55,741 nucleotides of DNA from Candidatus Scybalocola faecigallinarum (lineage in GTDB: Bacteria > Bacillota > Clostridia > Lachnospirales > Lachnospiraceae), in NCBI GenBank assembly GCA_018711005.1, contig DVIT01000060.1, positions 1 through 55,741 on the forward strand. The letters run 5' to 3'. Shown here piece after piece: positions 35,380 through 44,639 of this stretch (position 1 is its first letter; each line of letters starts with the position of its first letter). Position numbers and translations under genes: made by a program. The notes beneath the pieces were generated by a model that made no database searches, was not told the DNA's origin, and worked only from the letters and a program-made list of their open reading frames with translations.

Positions 35380-36936
35380 GTGCTGCCGTTATATGTAGCA
35401 ATACCAGTGATCATTATTGCTGTGATTATTACTGCGGTTGTTGCCTGGAATGTGGCAATTTCTTATAGAAAGAAAGTTGTTGAAAGCAAGATTGGCACAG
35501 CTGAGGAAAAAGCCCGCGAGATTATCGATGAGGCTATGAAGACAGCTGAAGCTAAAAAGCGTGAAGGCCTGCTGGAAGTGAAAGAAGAAGCTTTGAAGAA
35601 TAAAAACGAGCTGGAGCGGGAAAGCAGAGAACGCAGAGCGGAATTGCAAAAGTATGAAAAACGTGTGCTCGGCAAAGAAGAAGCACTGGACCGGAAGGCG
35701 GATTCCCTTGAGAAAAAGGAAAGCCAGCTGGCATCCAGAGAAGACCGACTGAACAAGATGCGTCAGGAAGTTGAAATGCTCAACGAGCAGAGAGTGCAAG
35801 AATTAGAGAGAATCTCAGGTTTAACCTCCGAACAAGCAAAAGAATATCTTTTAAAAACTGTTGAAGACGAAGTAAAACATGAAACAGCGGTGTTAGTCAA
35901 AGACCTTGAAAGCAAGGCAAAAGAGGAAGCATCAAAGAAAGCCAGAGAGTATGTAGTTACAGCCATTCAGAAATGTGCTGCCGATCATGTGGCAGAGACA
36001 ACCATTTCTGTGGTTCCCCTTCCTAATGACGAGATGAAAGGGCGTATTATTGGACGTGAAGGGCGTAACATCCGTACACTGGAGACTATGACAGGCATTG
36101 ACCTGATCATCGATGATACTCCGGAGGCGGTCATTCTGTCCAGTTTTGATCCTATCCGCCGTGAGGTGGCAAGGATTGCTCTGGAAAAGCTGATCGTTGA
36201 TGGCCGTATTCATCCGGCAAGAATTGAGGAGATGGTGGAAAAAGCCCAGAAAGAAGTGGAGACGATGATCCGCGAGGAGGGCGAAGCTGCGACTTTGGAA
36301 GTAGGCGTACACGGGATCCATCCTGAGCTGGTACGTTTGCTGGGCAAGATGAAGTTCCGTACAAGCTATGGACAGAATGCGCTGAAACACTCTATTGAAG
36401 TTGCTCAGCTGTCAGGATTGCTGGCAGCGGAAATCGGTGTGGATGTGCGTATGGCTAAGCGTGCAGGGCTGCTCCATGATATCGGAAAATCTGTTGATCA
36501 TGAGATGGAGGGATCCCATATACAGATCGGTGTGGACCTTTGCCGCAAATATAAGGAATCACCTGTTGTCATTAATGCCGTGGAGGCTCACCACGGAGAT
36601 GTTGAGCCGACCTCTTTGATTGCATGTATCGTGCAGGCTGCCGATACGATTTCTGCCGCCAGACCAGGTGCGCGCAGAGAAACTTTGGAAACTTATACTA
36701 ACAGATTAAAACAATTAGAAGATATTGCCAATGATTTTAAAGGCGTTGAAAAATCTTTTGCTATACAGGCGGGGAGAGAGATTCGAGTCATGGTTGTACC
36801 AGAACAGGTCAGCGATGATGATATGGTTCTTCTGGCCAGGGATATTTCCAAACGTATTGAATCTGATTTGGAATACCCCGGACAGGTTAAAGTGAACGTC
36901 ATCCGCGAGTCCCGAGTTGTGGATTATGCGAAGTAA
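35380..36936 (+). CDS. rny: Ribonuclease Y
   Basis: RNase Y is the membrane-bound endonuclease that starts mRNA decay in many Firmicutes. The 518-aa protein has an N-terminal anchor ([17 protein letters not shown]), a long coiled coil (residues 35-200), a KH domain ([17 protein letters not shown], about 218), and an HD domain with [15 protein letters not shown] (catalytic HD) and NAVEAHHGD. It starts with GTG behind AAGGAGGT. It has its own promoter and terminator. Confidence 0.96.
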   Translation: MLPLYVAIPVIIIAVIITAVVAWNVAISYRKKVVESKIGTAEEKAREIIDEAMKTAEAKKREGLLEVKEEALKNKNELERESRERRAELQKYEKRVLGKEEALDRKADSLEKKESQLASREDRLNKMRQEVEMLNEQRVQELERISGLTSEQAKEYLLKTVEDEVKHETAVLVKDLESKAKEEASKKAREYVVTAIQKCAADHVAETTISVVPLPNDEMKGRIIGREGRNIRTLETMTGIDLIIDDTPEAVILSSFDPIRREVARIALEKLIVDGRIHPARIEEMVEKAQKEVETMIREEGEAATLEVGVHGIHPELVRLLGKMKFRTSYGQNALKHSIEVAQLSGLLAAEIGVDVRMAKRAGLLHDIGKSVDHEMEGSHIQIGVDLCRKYKESPVVINAVEAHHGDVEPTSLIACIVQAADTISAARPGARRETLETYTNRLKQLEDIANDFKGVEKSFAIQAGREIRVMVVPEQVSDDDMVLLARDISKRIESDLEYPGQVKVNVIRESRVVDYAK

Positions 36937-36953
36937 ATTAAGCGAATGATCAT

Positions 36954-37008
36954 AAAGCCCTATATCTCTGAAAATTCAGTATTTATCAGAGATATAGGGC
37001 TTTTTTTT
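36954..37008 (+). terminator. Terminator of rny
   Basis: A perfect 18-bp stem (36954-36971 with 36986-37003) is followed by eight T. Confidence 0.92.
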
Positions 37009-37013
37009 ATCTG

Positions 37014-37042
37014 TTTACTGTGGTAAAATGTTGCTATATATA
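37014..37042 (+). promoter_or_regulatory. Possible promoter of the PPK2 gene
   Basis: TTTACT (37014-37019) and TATATA (37037-37042) are separated by 17 nt; moderately close to consensus. Confidence 0.5.
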
Positions 37043-37139
37043 AAGATCGTCGGACGTTATGCTGCGGGGGATTTGACAGGGAAAGTGAATTAAAATTAAC
37101 GGAAGAAGATACATTATATAGAAAAAGGAGGAGCATTTT

Positions 37140-38630
37140 ATGCTGGAGTGTATTGATCTTGCAAAAAAATTAAAGAAAAAGGAGGCAAAAGAGCTGCTGG
37201 ATAAGCTGGATGCAGATGTTGCCAGGCTCCAGAGAGAGGCTAAAGCCTGCGGTATCCCTGTAATGATCATATTTGAGGGGTGGGGAGCCTCTGGAAAGGG
37301 AACATTGATCAACCGGCTCATTCAGCCGATGGATCCCAGAGGGTTTAAAGTGTATACGATCCAAAAAGAGAACGAAGAAGAAGCTATGAGACCGTTTTTG
37401 TGGCGTTTTTGGACAAAAACCCCTGCCAAGGGAAGAATGCATCTTTTTGACCGGAGCTGGTATAACCGGGTGCTTAAGGACCGAATGGACGGCCGTGTTA
37501 ATAAAGAGCAGCTGATGAATGCCTACAATGAGATTGTTTCCTTTGAAGAACAGCTTTCTGTGGACGGTACGCTGATCATTAAGTTCTTTCTCCATATTTC
37601 CAAGAAAGAACAGAAGAAGCGCTTTGAAAAGCTGGAAGCATCGGAAGAAACCCGGTGGAGGGTAACTGCTGAGGACTGGAAGCATAATAAGCAGTATGAC
37701 GAATATGTAGGCGTTTATGAGGATATGATCGAAAAGACCGATACGGCGTTTGCACCGTGGACCATTGTGGAGGCTACAGATCGGGAATTTGCATCAGCTA
37801 AAATACTTGCTACAGTTGCCGATATGCTGAAAGGAAAAATCGAAGCTGTAAAGGCAGCCAAAATGACGCCGGAAGCAGAAGCACCAGACACAGAAGCCTT
37901 ACAGCCGGCCTTCCGCACGTCGGTCCTGGATGGAGTAGATCTTTCCAAGAGCCTGGCTAAGGACACATATAAGAAAAAACTGGCAGAGCTTCAAAATAAG
38001 CTCTCCACGCTCCACAGTGAGCTTTACCGCAGACGTATTCCTGTTGTTCTTGCCTTTGAAGGCTGGGATGCCGGCGGCAAAGGCGGCGCGATTAAGCGTC
38101 TGACCGCAGATTTGGATCCAAGAGGCTACGAGGTTATTCCTACCGCATCACCTAATGACATTGAAAAAGCCCATCACTATTTGTGGCGGTTCTGGAATAA
38201 TATGCCCAAGGCCGGACACATTGCGATTTTTGACCGCACATGGTATGGCCGTGTGATGGTAGAGAGGATCGAAGGCTTTTGTACCAAGGCGGAGTGGCAG
38301 CGCGCATATAAGGAGATTAACCAGATGGAGGAGCATCTGGCCAATGCAGGCGCTATCATTATAAAGTTCTGGATGCATATTGATAAGGACGAACAGGAGC
38401 GCCGTTTTAAGGAGCGTATGGAAAATCCTGAAAAACAGTGGAAGATTACAGATGAGGACTGGCGGAACCGTGAAAAGTGGCCGCAGTATGAAGAAGCTGT
38501 CAATGAGATGATCGTCCGCACTTCCACTACCTATGCACCGTGGGTGATTGTTGAGGGCAATTCCAAATATTATGCCCGGGTTAAAGTTCTTCAGACTGTT
38601 GTAGATGCTCTGGAGGAACGGTTAAAATAA
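37140..38630 (+). CDS. Two-domain PPK2 (polyphosphate:AMP phosphotransferase type)
   Basis: This 496-aa protein is a tandem fusion of two PPK2 kinase domains. Domain 1 (residues 1-235) has Walker A FEGWGASGKGT and lid/Walker B region MHLFDRSWYNRVL. Domain 2 (about 265-496) has FEGWDAGGKGG, AIFDRTWYGRVMVERIEGF and the basic lid. Single-domain class I enzymes use polyphosphate to phosphorylate nucleoside diphosphates, whereas two-domain class II members phosphorylate AMP to ADP with the C-terminal domain. Domain 1 also keeps its Gly-Lys-Gly loop, so it may not be inactive. AAGGAGGAG precedes the ATG. The gene stands alone. Confidence 0.88.
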   Translation: MLECIDLAKKLKKKEAKELLDKLDADVARLQREAKACGIPVMIIFEGWGASGKGTLINRLIQPMDPRGFKVYTIQKENEEEAMRPFLWRFWTKTPAKGRMHLFDRSWYNRVLKDRMDGRVNKEQLMNAYNEIVSFEEQLSVDGTLIIKFFLHISKKEQKKRFEKLEASEETRWRVTAEDWKHNKQYDEYVGVYEDMIEKTDTAFAPWTIVEATDREFASAKILATVADMLKGKIEAVKAAKMTPEAEAPDTEALQPAFRTSVLDGVDLSKSLAKDTYKKKLAELQNKLSTLHSELYRRRIPVVLAFEGWDAGGKGGAIKRLTADLDPRGYEVIPTASPNDIEKAHHYLWRFWNNMPKAGHIAIFDRTWYGRVMVERIEGFCTKAEWQRAYKEINQMEEHLANAGAIIIKFWMHIDKDEQERRFKERMENPEKQWKITDEDWRNREKWPQYEEAVNEMIVRTSTTYAPWVIVEGNSKYYARVKVLQTVVDALEERLK

Positions 38631-38645
38631 AACAGTGCAGAATTA

Positions 38646-38676
38646 TCAGGGGAAAGTCAGTGCGGCTTTCCCCTGA
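38646..38676 (+). terminator. Hairpin downstream of the PPK2 gene
   Basis: A perfect 11-bp stem TCAGGGGAAAG / CTTTCCCCTGA (38646-38656 with 38666-38676) begins 16 nt after the stop. It lacks a T-run, so it may stabilise the mRNA 3' end, with termination at the next hairpin. Confidence 0.5.
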
Positions 38677-38716
38677 CTTGCATCAGGACTGCATTCGCCT
38701 GCCGGATTCAGCACAC

Positions 38717-38753
38717 AAAAAAGGCAATGGCGATATGCGCCACTGCCTTTTTT
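38717..38753. terminator. Bidirectional terminator between the PPK2 gene and tRNA-Arg
   Basis: AAAAAAGGCAATGGCG pairs with CGCCACTGCCTTTTTT with one mismatch, giving T6 on either strand. It can end both the rightward PPK2 transcript and the leftward tRNA transcript. Confidence 0.8.
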
Positions 38754-38758
38754 GCTTA

Positions 38759-38830
38759 TGTACCTGAAGGGAATCGAACCCTCGCACCTGGCTCCGGAGG
38801 CCAGTGCTCTATCCACTGAGCTACAGATAC
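38759..38830 (-). tRNA. tRNA-Arg (anticodon CCG)
   Basis: The minus strand folds as a full 72-nt cloverleaf: acceptor GTATCTG / CAGGTAC with discriminator A, D-arm GCTC/GAGC, anticodon stem CTGGC/GCCAG with loop CTCCGGA (anticodon CCG, reading CGG), and T-arm GAGGG/CCCTT around TTCGATT. The CCA end is not encoded. Confidence 0.95.
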
Positions 38831-38836
38831 CTGAGT

Positions 38837-38865
38837 AGTATAACTCATTTTTTTGAAAAATGCAA
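38837..38865 (-). promoter_or_regulatory. Promoter of tRNA-Arg
   Basis: On the minus strand TTGCAT (38865-38860) and TATACT (38842-38837) are 17 nt apart, just upstream of the mature tRNA 5' end. From here to 39050 on the + strand I see no gene. Confidence 0.75.
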
Positions 38866-39051
38866 GCCTGTTTTTGAAAAAATTTGAAAAAATGTAACTA
38901 TTCGTTATTATTTACGACAGCCGATGTTTGAATACACAGTCCGAACTCGCAGCAGACGATGACATTCCTGGAGGAATTTGAAAATCAAAGAGCTGAAAAA
39001 ACGGCTGTTTTGGCAGCAAAGTGGTGTCGAATGGCGTCAAATTAATGTGTA

Positions 39052-39080
39052 TTGCTTTTTAAGTGGTTTTTTGATACAAT
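39052..39080 (+). promoter_or_regulatory. Promoter of the anchored extracytoplasmic protein gene
   Basis: TTGCTT (39052-39057) and TACAAT (39075-39080) are separated by 17 nt. Confidence 0.68.
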
Positions 39081-39121
39081 GTATGTGGTAAAAATTGCAA
39101 TTATTTCAAAGGAGAAAAGCT

Positions 39122-39949
39122 ATGAAAACCACAGTGCAAAATCATGCATCAGGTGAGCACAAAAAAATCATAATGATCCTTTTGGTCATTATTGCCATCG
39201 TTGCCATAATTGCAGCCATAATTTTCAATCTCACGGGAGGCAATGACACAGACACTGACACTAATTCTCAGACAGCTTCAGAAACCGGAAATGATGCGCA
39301 GAACCAGGAAAGCCAGGGGGGAAGCTCGGAAGCAGGGGCCGGGCAGACGGCAGGCGCTGATGCACAGGCACAGATCGAATCGTTGATCCTTCAATACCGT
39401 ACAGCTTTTGCTCAGGCAGATATTGAATCATTAAAGACGATTTATAATACCTCTCAGGTGATGAATGCGGAAGTGATTACAGCGACAGCCCAGATCATCA
39501 CCGGATATGAAAATACGGTCTGCTACATAAAAGATGGTATGGATGACACATCTAAGGTTGTATTTATTTATGATGATCTGAAGATCAGCGGGATCGACAC
39601 ACTGATCCCCAATGTAGCCTATGTCTATGTAAGACAGGATGAAAATGGCAGCTATTATATTTATCCGGGAGAATACAGTGACAGTGTATCGGATTATGTA
39701 TACAGCACAGATATTCAGATGTATATTAATGACCTGATCAAGGAAGATGATATTAGCGAAGTCTATGGACAGGCCAGTGATAAATTAACGAAGATCATGG
39801 CAGAGGATCCTGATGCAGCGGCATTTATCCGCCAGATAAGCGGAGGCGAAGAAGAAAGCAGCGGCGAAAGTCAAAGTGCAGAGAACGGTTTGGAAAGTGA
39901 AAGCCAGACTGGAGAAACCGCCACGGAGGAGACAGGCATGGCTGAATAG
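39122..39949 (+). CDS. Membrane-anchored extracytoplasmic protein of unknown function
   Basis: The 275-aa protein has a short basic N-terminus, one hydrophobic helix (IIMILLVIIAIVAIIAAIIF, about residues 17-36), and a low-complexity Asp/Thr/Gly/Gln linker (37-85). A folded domain of about 130 residues follows (QIESLILQYRTAFAQADIES, KTIYNTSQ, YIYPGEYSD) that looks NTF2/SnoaL-like in pattern, and then an acidic Ser/Glu/Gly tail. I cannot assign a function. AAAGGAG with 8 nt spacing supports ATG 39122. Its last four codons and stop lie within an 18-bp dispersed repeat. It is monocistronic. Confidence 0.78.
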   Translation: MKTTVQNHASGEHKKIIMILLVIIAIVAIIAAIIFNLTGGNDTDTDTNSQTASETGNDAQNQESQGGSSEAGAGQTAGADAQAQIESLILQYRTAFAQADIESLKTIYNTSQVMNAEVITATAQIITGYENTVCYIKDGMDDTSKVVFIYDDLKISGIDTLIPNVAYVYVRQDENGSYYIYPGEYSDSVSDYVYSTDIQMYINDLIKEDDISEVYGQASDKLTKIMAEDPDAAAFIRQISGGEEESSGESQSAENGLESESQTGETATEETGMAE

Positions 39950-39953
39950 TTAC
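39936..39953 (+). repeat. Dispersed 18-bp repeat, copy overlapping a stop codon
   Basis: GCATGGCTGAATAGTTAC is identical to 3139-3156. Here it supplies the final Met-Ala-Glu and the stop codon of the preceding gene, suggesting the element replaced the original 3' end. Confidence 0.6.
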
Positions 39954-39991
39954 ATTTTAATGGATATTTCTGAAAATTTAAGTGGTAACCT

Positions 39992-40028
39992 AAAAGCAGT
40001 TGTCGTATAATAAGGACAGCTGCTTTTT
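39992..40028 (+). terminator. Terminator after the anchored protein gene
   Basis: AAAAGCAGTTGTC (39992-40004) pairs with GACAGCTGCTTTT (40015-40027) with one G-T pair and is followed by T. Confidence 0.82.
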
Positions 40029-40124
40029 ATTTCCGCAGCCTGCCGACAGAGATTCCGGCGTTTTTCAAAGGTATAAGGGCGGCCGGCTGAGGAAAACTAA
40101 TTTTGTGACAAGGAGCGTAAACGA

Positions 40125-40892
40125 TTGATCCAGGATGAAACAATACGTTTAAATAAATATCTGAGCGCCCACGGCGTCTGTTCCCGAAGGGAGGCTGATG
40201 AACTGATCGCCCGGGGAAAAGTCCGTGTAAACGGGCATACGGCTGCCATGGGCGAGAAAGTCACCGGCAGGGAAGATATATGCGTCTGCGGTAAAAGGAT
40301 CGGGAAAAAAGGACCCGGACATATTTATATTGTTTTAAATAAGCCAAGAGGGATCGTCTGCACGACGAAAAATGACAAGGATAACGTTATCGATTTTCTT
40401 AAGCTTGATCAGAGGGTATTTCCGGCAGGCCGTTTGGACAAGGATTCCGAAGGGCTGCTGTTGCTTACCAGCGACGGGGACATTGTCAACCGTATCATGC
40501 GGGGGGCTGCAGGACATGAAAAAGAATATGTTGTCCGGGTCAACCGTCCGGTGGATGATGCTTTTATACGGAAAATGAGCCAGGGGGTTTATCTGGAAGA
40601 ACTGGATGTGACTACCAGGCCATGCCAGGTGCGCCAGACCGGCAGGGATGTTTTCCACATTATCCTGACCCAGGGGCTGAACCGCCAGATCCGGCGCATG
40701 TGCCAGGCTCTGGGGTACAGGGTCGTCACCTTGCAGCGGATCCGGATTATGAATATCCGCCTTGGGAACCTGCCGGTCGGGCAGTGGAGACACCTGACCA
40801 AAGAAGAACTGGCGGAAATGGGCAGGCTGATCCGGGAAGGATCAAAAAGTAAAATCATCAGAAGTGAGGAGAAAACATGGAACAGAAAATAG
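40125..40892 (+). CDS. rluB: 23S rRNA pseudouridine synthase, RluB/RsuA family
   Basis: This 255-aa enzyme isomerises uridine in rRNA. An N-terminal S4 RNA-binding domain (IRLNKYLSAHGVCSRREADE, then VRVNGH) precedes the catalytic domain with the aspartate in PAGRLDKDSEGLLLLTSDG, VVRVNRPVD and LTQGLNRQIRRMC. The start appears to be TTG 40125 behind AAGGAG, since the S4 domain begins right after it and the first internal Met would cut it. The gene overlaps ligA by 16 nt. RluB (position 2605) rather than RsuA is the better guess, from family resemblance only. Confidence 0.88.
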   Translation: MIQDETIRLNKYLSAHGVCSRREADELIARGKVRVNGHTAAMGEKVTGREDICVCGKRIGKKGPGHIYIVLNKPRGIVCTTKNDKDNVIDFLKLDQRVFPAGRLDKDSEGLLLLTSDGDIVNRIMRGAAGHEKEYVVRVNRPVDDAFIRKMSQGVYLEELDVTTRPCQVRQTGRDVFHIILTQGLNRQIRRMCQALGYRVVTLQRIRIMNIRLGNLPVGQWRHLTKEELAEMGRLIREGSKSKIIRSEEKTWNRK

Positions 40893-42835
40893 AGAGAATG
40901 AAGGCCCTTGTAGCAATGCTTAATGATGCAGCGAAAGCCTATTATCAGGAAGACCGGGAGATCATGAGCAATTATGAATACGATGAGCTTTATGATGAGC
41001 TGCTGGCCCTGGAACAGGAGACAGGGACCGTCCTTTCAAACAGTCCTTCGGTCCATGTAGGCTATGAGGTTTTAAGCGAGCTGCCCAAGGAGGCCCATGA
41101 ATCCCCCATGCTTTCTCTGGATAAGACAAAGGATGTGGCTGCTTTAAGGAGCTGGCTGGGAGAGCATAAGGGATCCTTATCCTGGAAGCTGGACGGGCTT
41201 ACCATTGTGCTGACCTATGAGGGAGGCGTCCTTCAAAAAGCCGTGACCCGGGGCAACGGAGAAATCGGCGAGGTTATTACCAATAATGCCAGGGTATTTA
41301 AAAACCTGCCCCACAAGATCCCCTATGACAAGGAACTGATCCTGCGAGGCGAGGCAGTGATCAAATATTCGGATTTTGAAAAGATCAACGCTCAGATCGA
41401 AGATGTGGATGCCCGGTATAAAAACCCGAGAAATCTGTGCAGCGGTTCTGTGCGTCAGTTAAATAATGAAATCACGGCCAAGCGCAACGTACACTTTTTT
41501 GCCTTTACATTAGTCCGGGCCGATGGGGTGGATTTCCACAACTCCCGTATTGCCCAGATGGAATGGCTGAAGGCCCTGGGCTTTGATATTGTGGAATATA
41601 AGGAAGTCACCCAGGACACCATTGAGGATGCGGTTGGATATTTTGCCGCCAATATTGAAAAAAATGATGTACCGTCCGACGGCCTTGTGCTGACCTATGA
41701 TGATATTGAATACAGCCGTTCCCTTGGCACAACAGCCAAGTTTCCAAGAGACTCCATGGCCTTTAAGTGGGCGGATGAAACGGCTCAGACGCGGCTGCTC
41801 CAGATCGAGTGGAGCGCGTCACGGACAGGCCTGATCAACCCGGTGGCTATTTTTGAACCGGTGCAGCTGGAAGGCACGACGGTTTCAAGAGCCAGTGTGC
41901 ATAATATTAGTATTATTGAAAGCTTAAAACTGGGCATTGGGGATACGATCGAGGTGTATAAGGCCAATATGATCATTCCCCAGATTGCCAGAAATTTAAC
42001 AGAGTCGGGAAATCTTCCGGTTCCCGGGGAATGTCCTGTATGCGGCGGTCAGACCAGGATCCAGCAGATGAATGATACGAAATCTCTGTACTGCACTAAT
42101 CCGGACTGCCCGGCAAAAAAGATCAAGGCTTACACGCTGTTTGTCAGCCGTGACGCCTTTAACATTGAAGGACTGTCAGAAGCTACGCTGGAAAAGTTTG
42201 TCCAAAAGGGATTTATCCATGAATTTGCTGATATTTTCCGGCTGGAGCGGTTTAAAGAAACGATTACACAGATGGATGGCTTTGGGGAAAAATCTTACGG
42301 GAATTTGCAGGATTCCATTGAAAAAGCAAGAAAGATCATCCTGCCTAAGTTTATATACAGTCTTGGAATCCCCGGTGTGGGGCTGGCCAATGCCCGGCTG
42401 ATCTGCAAGGCATTTTCTCAGGATCTGGACAGGGTCCGCAGCGCATCTTCAGAAGCACTGACGGATATTCCGGGGATTGGCCAGGTGATCGCAGACAGTG
42501 TTGTGGAATTTTTCAACAATAAGAAAAACCAGGCCGTGGTGGATCATTTACTGGAAGAAGTTGTAGTGGAGAAAGAAGCGGAGGAAGAAAACAATGCTTC
42601 GGTTTCCGGAAAAACATTTGTTATTACCGGAAGCTTGAATCATTTTGCAAACCGGAGCGCGCTGAAAACCCTTATTGAGTCCAAGGGAGGGAAGGTTGCC
42701 GGTTCCGTATCTTCTAAAACGGATTATCTGATCAACAACGACAGTCTGTCCACATCCTCTAAAAACAAGAAGGCCCGGGAACTGAATATCCCTATTTTAA
42801 CAGAGGAACAATTTCTGGAAATTCTGGGGCAATGA
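40877..42835 (+). CDS. ligA: NAD-dependent DNA ligase
   Basis: LigA seals nicks during replication and repair. The 652-aa protein shows domain Ia (YYQEDREIMSNYEYDELYDE), the adenylation lysine in SWKLDGLTIVL (about residue 108), the OB fold, the zinc finger (CPVCGG and CTNPDCPAKK, about 393-416), helix-hairpin-helix repeats (GIPGVGLANA, DIPGIGQVIA) and a C-terminal BRCT domain (KTFVITGSL). GAGGAG precedes the ATG inside the rluB 3' end. Confidence 0.96.
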   Translation: MEQKIERMKALVAMLNDAAKAYYQEDREIMSNYEYDELYDELLALEQETGTVLSNSPSVHVGYEVLSELPKEAHESPMLSLDKTKDVAALRSWLGEHKGSLSWKLDGLTIVLTYEGGVLQKAVTRGNGEIGEVITNNARVFKNLPHKIPYDKELILRGEAVIKYSDFEKINAQIEDVDARYKNPRNLCSGSVRQLNNEITAKRNVHFFAFTLVRADGVDFHNSRIAQMEWLKALGFDIVEYKEVTQDTIEDAVGYFAANIEKNDVPSDGLVLTYDDIEYSRSLGTTAKFPRDSMAFKWADETAQTRLLQIEWSASRTGLINPVAIFEPVQLEGTTVSRASVHNISIIESLKLGIGDTIEVYKANMIIPQIARNLTESGNLPVPGECPVCGGQTRIQQMNDTKSLYCTNPDCPAKKIKAYTLFVSRDAFNIEGLSEATLEKFVQKGFIHEFADIFRLERFKETITQMDGFGEKSYGNLQDSIEKARKIILPKFIYSLGIPGVGLANARLICKAFSQDLDRVRSASSEALTDIPGIGQVIADSVVEFFNNKKNQAVVDHLLEEVVVEKEAEEENNASVSGKTFVITGSLNHFANRSALKTLIESKGGKVAGSVSSKTDYLINNDSLSTSSKNKKARELNIPILTEEQFLEILGQ

Positions 42836-42838
42836 CCA

Positions 42839-42867
42839 TTGACTTTTATTATGGACCGTGATATATT
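42839..42867 (+). promoter_or_regulatory. Promoter of the isc operon
   Basis: TTGACT (42839-42844) and TATATT (42862-42867) are separated by 17 nt, starting within a few bases of the ligA stop. Confidence 0.78.
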
Positions 42868-42878
42868 GTATATGAAAT

Positions 42879-42895
42879 CCTAGTAAATTAGTGGG
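42879..42895. promoter_or_regulatory. Putative IscR/Rrf2 operator
   Basis: CCTAGTAAATTAGTGGG is an imperfect palindrome close to the Rrf2-family motif with an ACTAAATTAGT-like core. It lies just downstream of the predicted start, suited to autorepression by IscR. Confidence 0.55.
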
Positions 42896-42915
42896 AATTT
42901 AACGGAGGTCAGATT

Positions 42916-43359
42916 ATGCGGTTGTCAACGAAAGGACGCTACGGCTTGCGGGCTGTTGCGGATCTTGCTGTCCATGGCACAGAAACGGCTGTATCCATCA
43001 GCAGTATCGCGGCCCGTCAGGGGCTGTCTGAAAGCTATTTGGAGCAGCTTATTGCAAAACTGAAAAAAGCAGGGATCGTTACAAGCATTCGGGGGACAAA
43101 CGGCGGCTACAAGCTTGCCCGGAGTGCAGACAAAATCGCCGTAGGCGATGTACTGCGGGCCCTGGAAGGGGACTTGTGTGTTGTAGAGTGCCCGGATGAC
43201 CAGTCCTGCGATAAGTATGATTCCTGTGTGACAAAATATGTATGGAAACGTATTAATGACAGTATAAATGAAGTAGTGGACAACATGACCCTGGAAGAAG
43301 TTATTCAGAATGGCTGCCATTTTAACGGCGGCAATGCAATACAAGGAATGGAGTGTTGA
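42916..43359 (+). CDS. iscR: Rrf2-family Fe-S cluster regulator IscR
   Basis: This 147-aa winged-helix repressor senses Fe-S cluster status. The N-terminal helix-turn-helix (MRLSTKGRYGLRAVADLA, SESYLEQLIAKLKKAGIV, GTNGGYKLAR) is followed by the cluster-binding cysteines in the spacing C-X5-C-X5-C (CPDDQSCDKYDSC, about 95-107); two further cysteines lie nearby. GGAGGT precedes the ATG. It heads the operon with iscS, iscU, mnmA and a CBS gene and probably controls it through the palindrome upstream. Confidence 0.92.
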   Translation: MRLSTKGRYGLRAVADLAVHGTETAVSISSIAARQGLSESYLEQLIAKLKKAGIVTSIRGTNGGYKLARSADKIAVGDVLRALEGDLCVVECPDDQSCDKYDSCVTKYVWKRINDSINEVVDNMTLEEVIQNGCHFNGGNAIQGMEC

Positions 43360-43361
43360 AG

Positions 43362-44555
43362 ATGAAAAAGACCATCTATCTGGATCACGCGGCAACAACA
43401 GCGGCCAGGCCGGAGGTTGTGGAAGCGATGCTTCCGTACTTTACAGAAAAATACGGTAATCCGTCCAGTATATATGATATAGGCGCTAAAAACAAAGGTG
43501 TCATTACCGGCGCCAGAGAAGTTATTGCGGGAACCCTTGGAACAACACCTGAAAATATTTACTTTACCGCAGGGGGGACAGAAAGTGATAACTGGGCTTT
43601 GGTTGCCACAGCAGAGGCTCTGGCAGCAAAGGGCAATCACATTATTACGTCCACCATTGAGCATCATGCTGTTTTGCATACATGCCAGTACCTGGAAAAA
43701 AGAGGCTTTGTAGTCACTTATGTGGATGTGGATGAAAATGGTATCCTTAAGCTGGATGAGCTGAAAAAAGCCATCCGTCCAACGACGATTTTGATCTCAG
43801 TTATGTTTGCAAACAATGAGATCGGAACGATCCAGCCTATTAAGGAGATCGGCCAGATCGCCCATGAACACGGCATACTGTTCCACACAGATGCTGTCCA
43901 GGCATACTGCCAGCTGCCTATCAATGTGGATGAGTATCACATTGACATGCTCAGCGCCAGTGCGCATAAGCTTAACGGCCCTAAGGGCATCGGCTTTTTA
44001 TATATCCGCAAAGGTGTAAAGATCCGTTCATTTATCCACGGAGGTGCTCAGGAAAGAAAGCGCCGGGCCGGTACGGAAAATGTTCCCGGTATTGTTGGTT
44101 TCGCCAAGGCTGTCGAAATAGCCCAGGCAACCATGAAGGAGCGTACAGAGCATGAGCTGAAGCTCCGTGAACTGCTGATTTCACGGATCTATAAGGAAGT
44201 ACCTTATGTGCGGTTAAACGGCGATCACGAGCGCCGCCTGCCCAATAATGTGAATTTCAGCTTCCAGTTTATTGAAGGTGAATCCCTGCTCATTATGCTG
44301 GATATGGCCGGCATTTGCGCATCCAGCGGTTCAGCCTGCACATCCGGATCCCTGGATCCGTCTCATGTGCTCCTGGCTATCGGCCTGCCTCATGAGATCG
44401 CCCATGGATCCCTGCGGCTGACATTAGGAGAAGATAATACAGAAGAAGATATTAATTATGTTGTTGATAAGATCAAAGAGATCGTAGAGCATCTGCGGGC
44501 TATGTCCCCGCTGTATGAGGACTTTTTAGCCGGGCGCAGCCATAAGCCTATGTGA
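43362..44555 (+). CDS. iscS: Cysteine desulfurase (NifS/IscS)
   Basis: This PLP enzyme releases sulfur from cysteine as a persulfide for Fe-S clusters and tRNA thiolation. The 397-aa protein has the N-terminal YLDHAATTAARPEV, the PLP lysine in SASAHKLNGPKGIGF (about residue 203) and the catalytic cysteine loop CASSGSACTSGSLDPSHVL (about 325). GGAG eight bases before ATG 43362 sets the start, two bases after the iscR stop. Being next to both iscU and mnmA, it can serve both pathways. Confidence 0.95.
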   Translation: MKKTIYLDHAATTAARPEVVEAMLPYFTEKYGNPSSIYDIGAKNKGVITGAREVIAGTLGTTPENIYFTAGGTESDNWALVATAEALAAKGNHIITSTIEHHAVLHTCQYLEKRGFVVTYVDVDENGILKLDELKKAIRPTTILISVMFANNEIGTIQPIKEIGQIAHEHGILFHTDAVQAYCQLPINVDEYHIDMLSASAHKLNGPKGIGFLYIRKGVKIRSFIHGGAQERKRRAGTENVPGIVGFAKAVEIAQATMKERTEHELKLRELLISRIYKEVPYVRLNGDHERRLPNNVNFSFQFIEGESLLIMLDMAGICASSGSACTSGSLDPSHVLLAIGLPHEIAHGSLRLTLGEDNTEEDINYVVDKIKEIVEHLRAMSPLYEDFLAGRSHKPM

Positions 44556-44639
44556 TCGTTTTTTAAACCACAGGCTTTGGACCCGATGGCTTTTACTGAA
44601 ATATAAAAAGCGTGATCGATTGAAATGGAGGAATAAACA

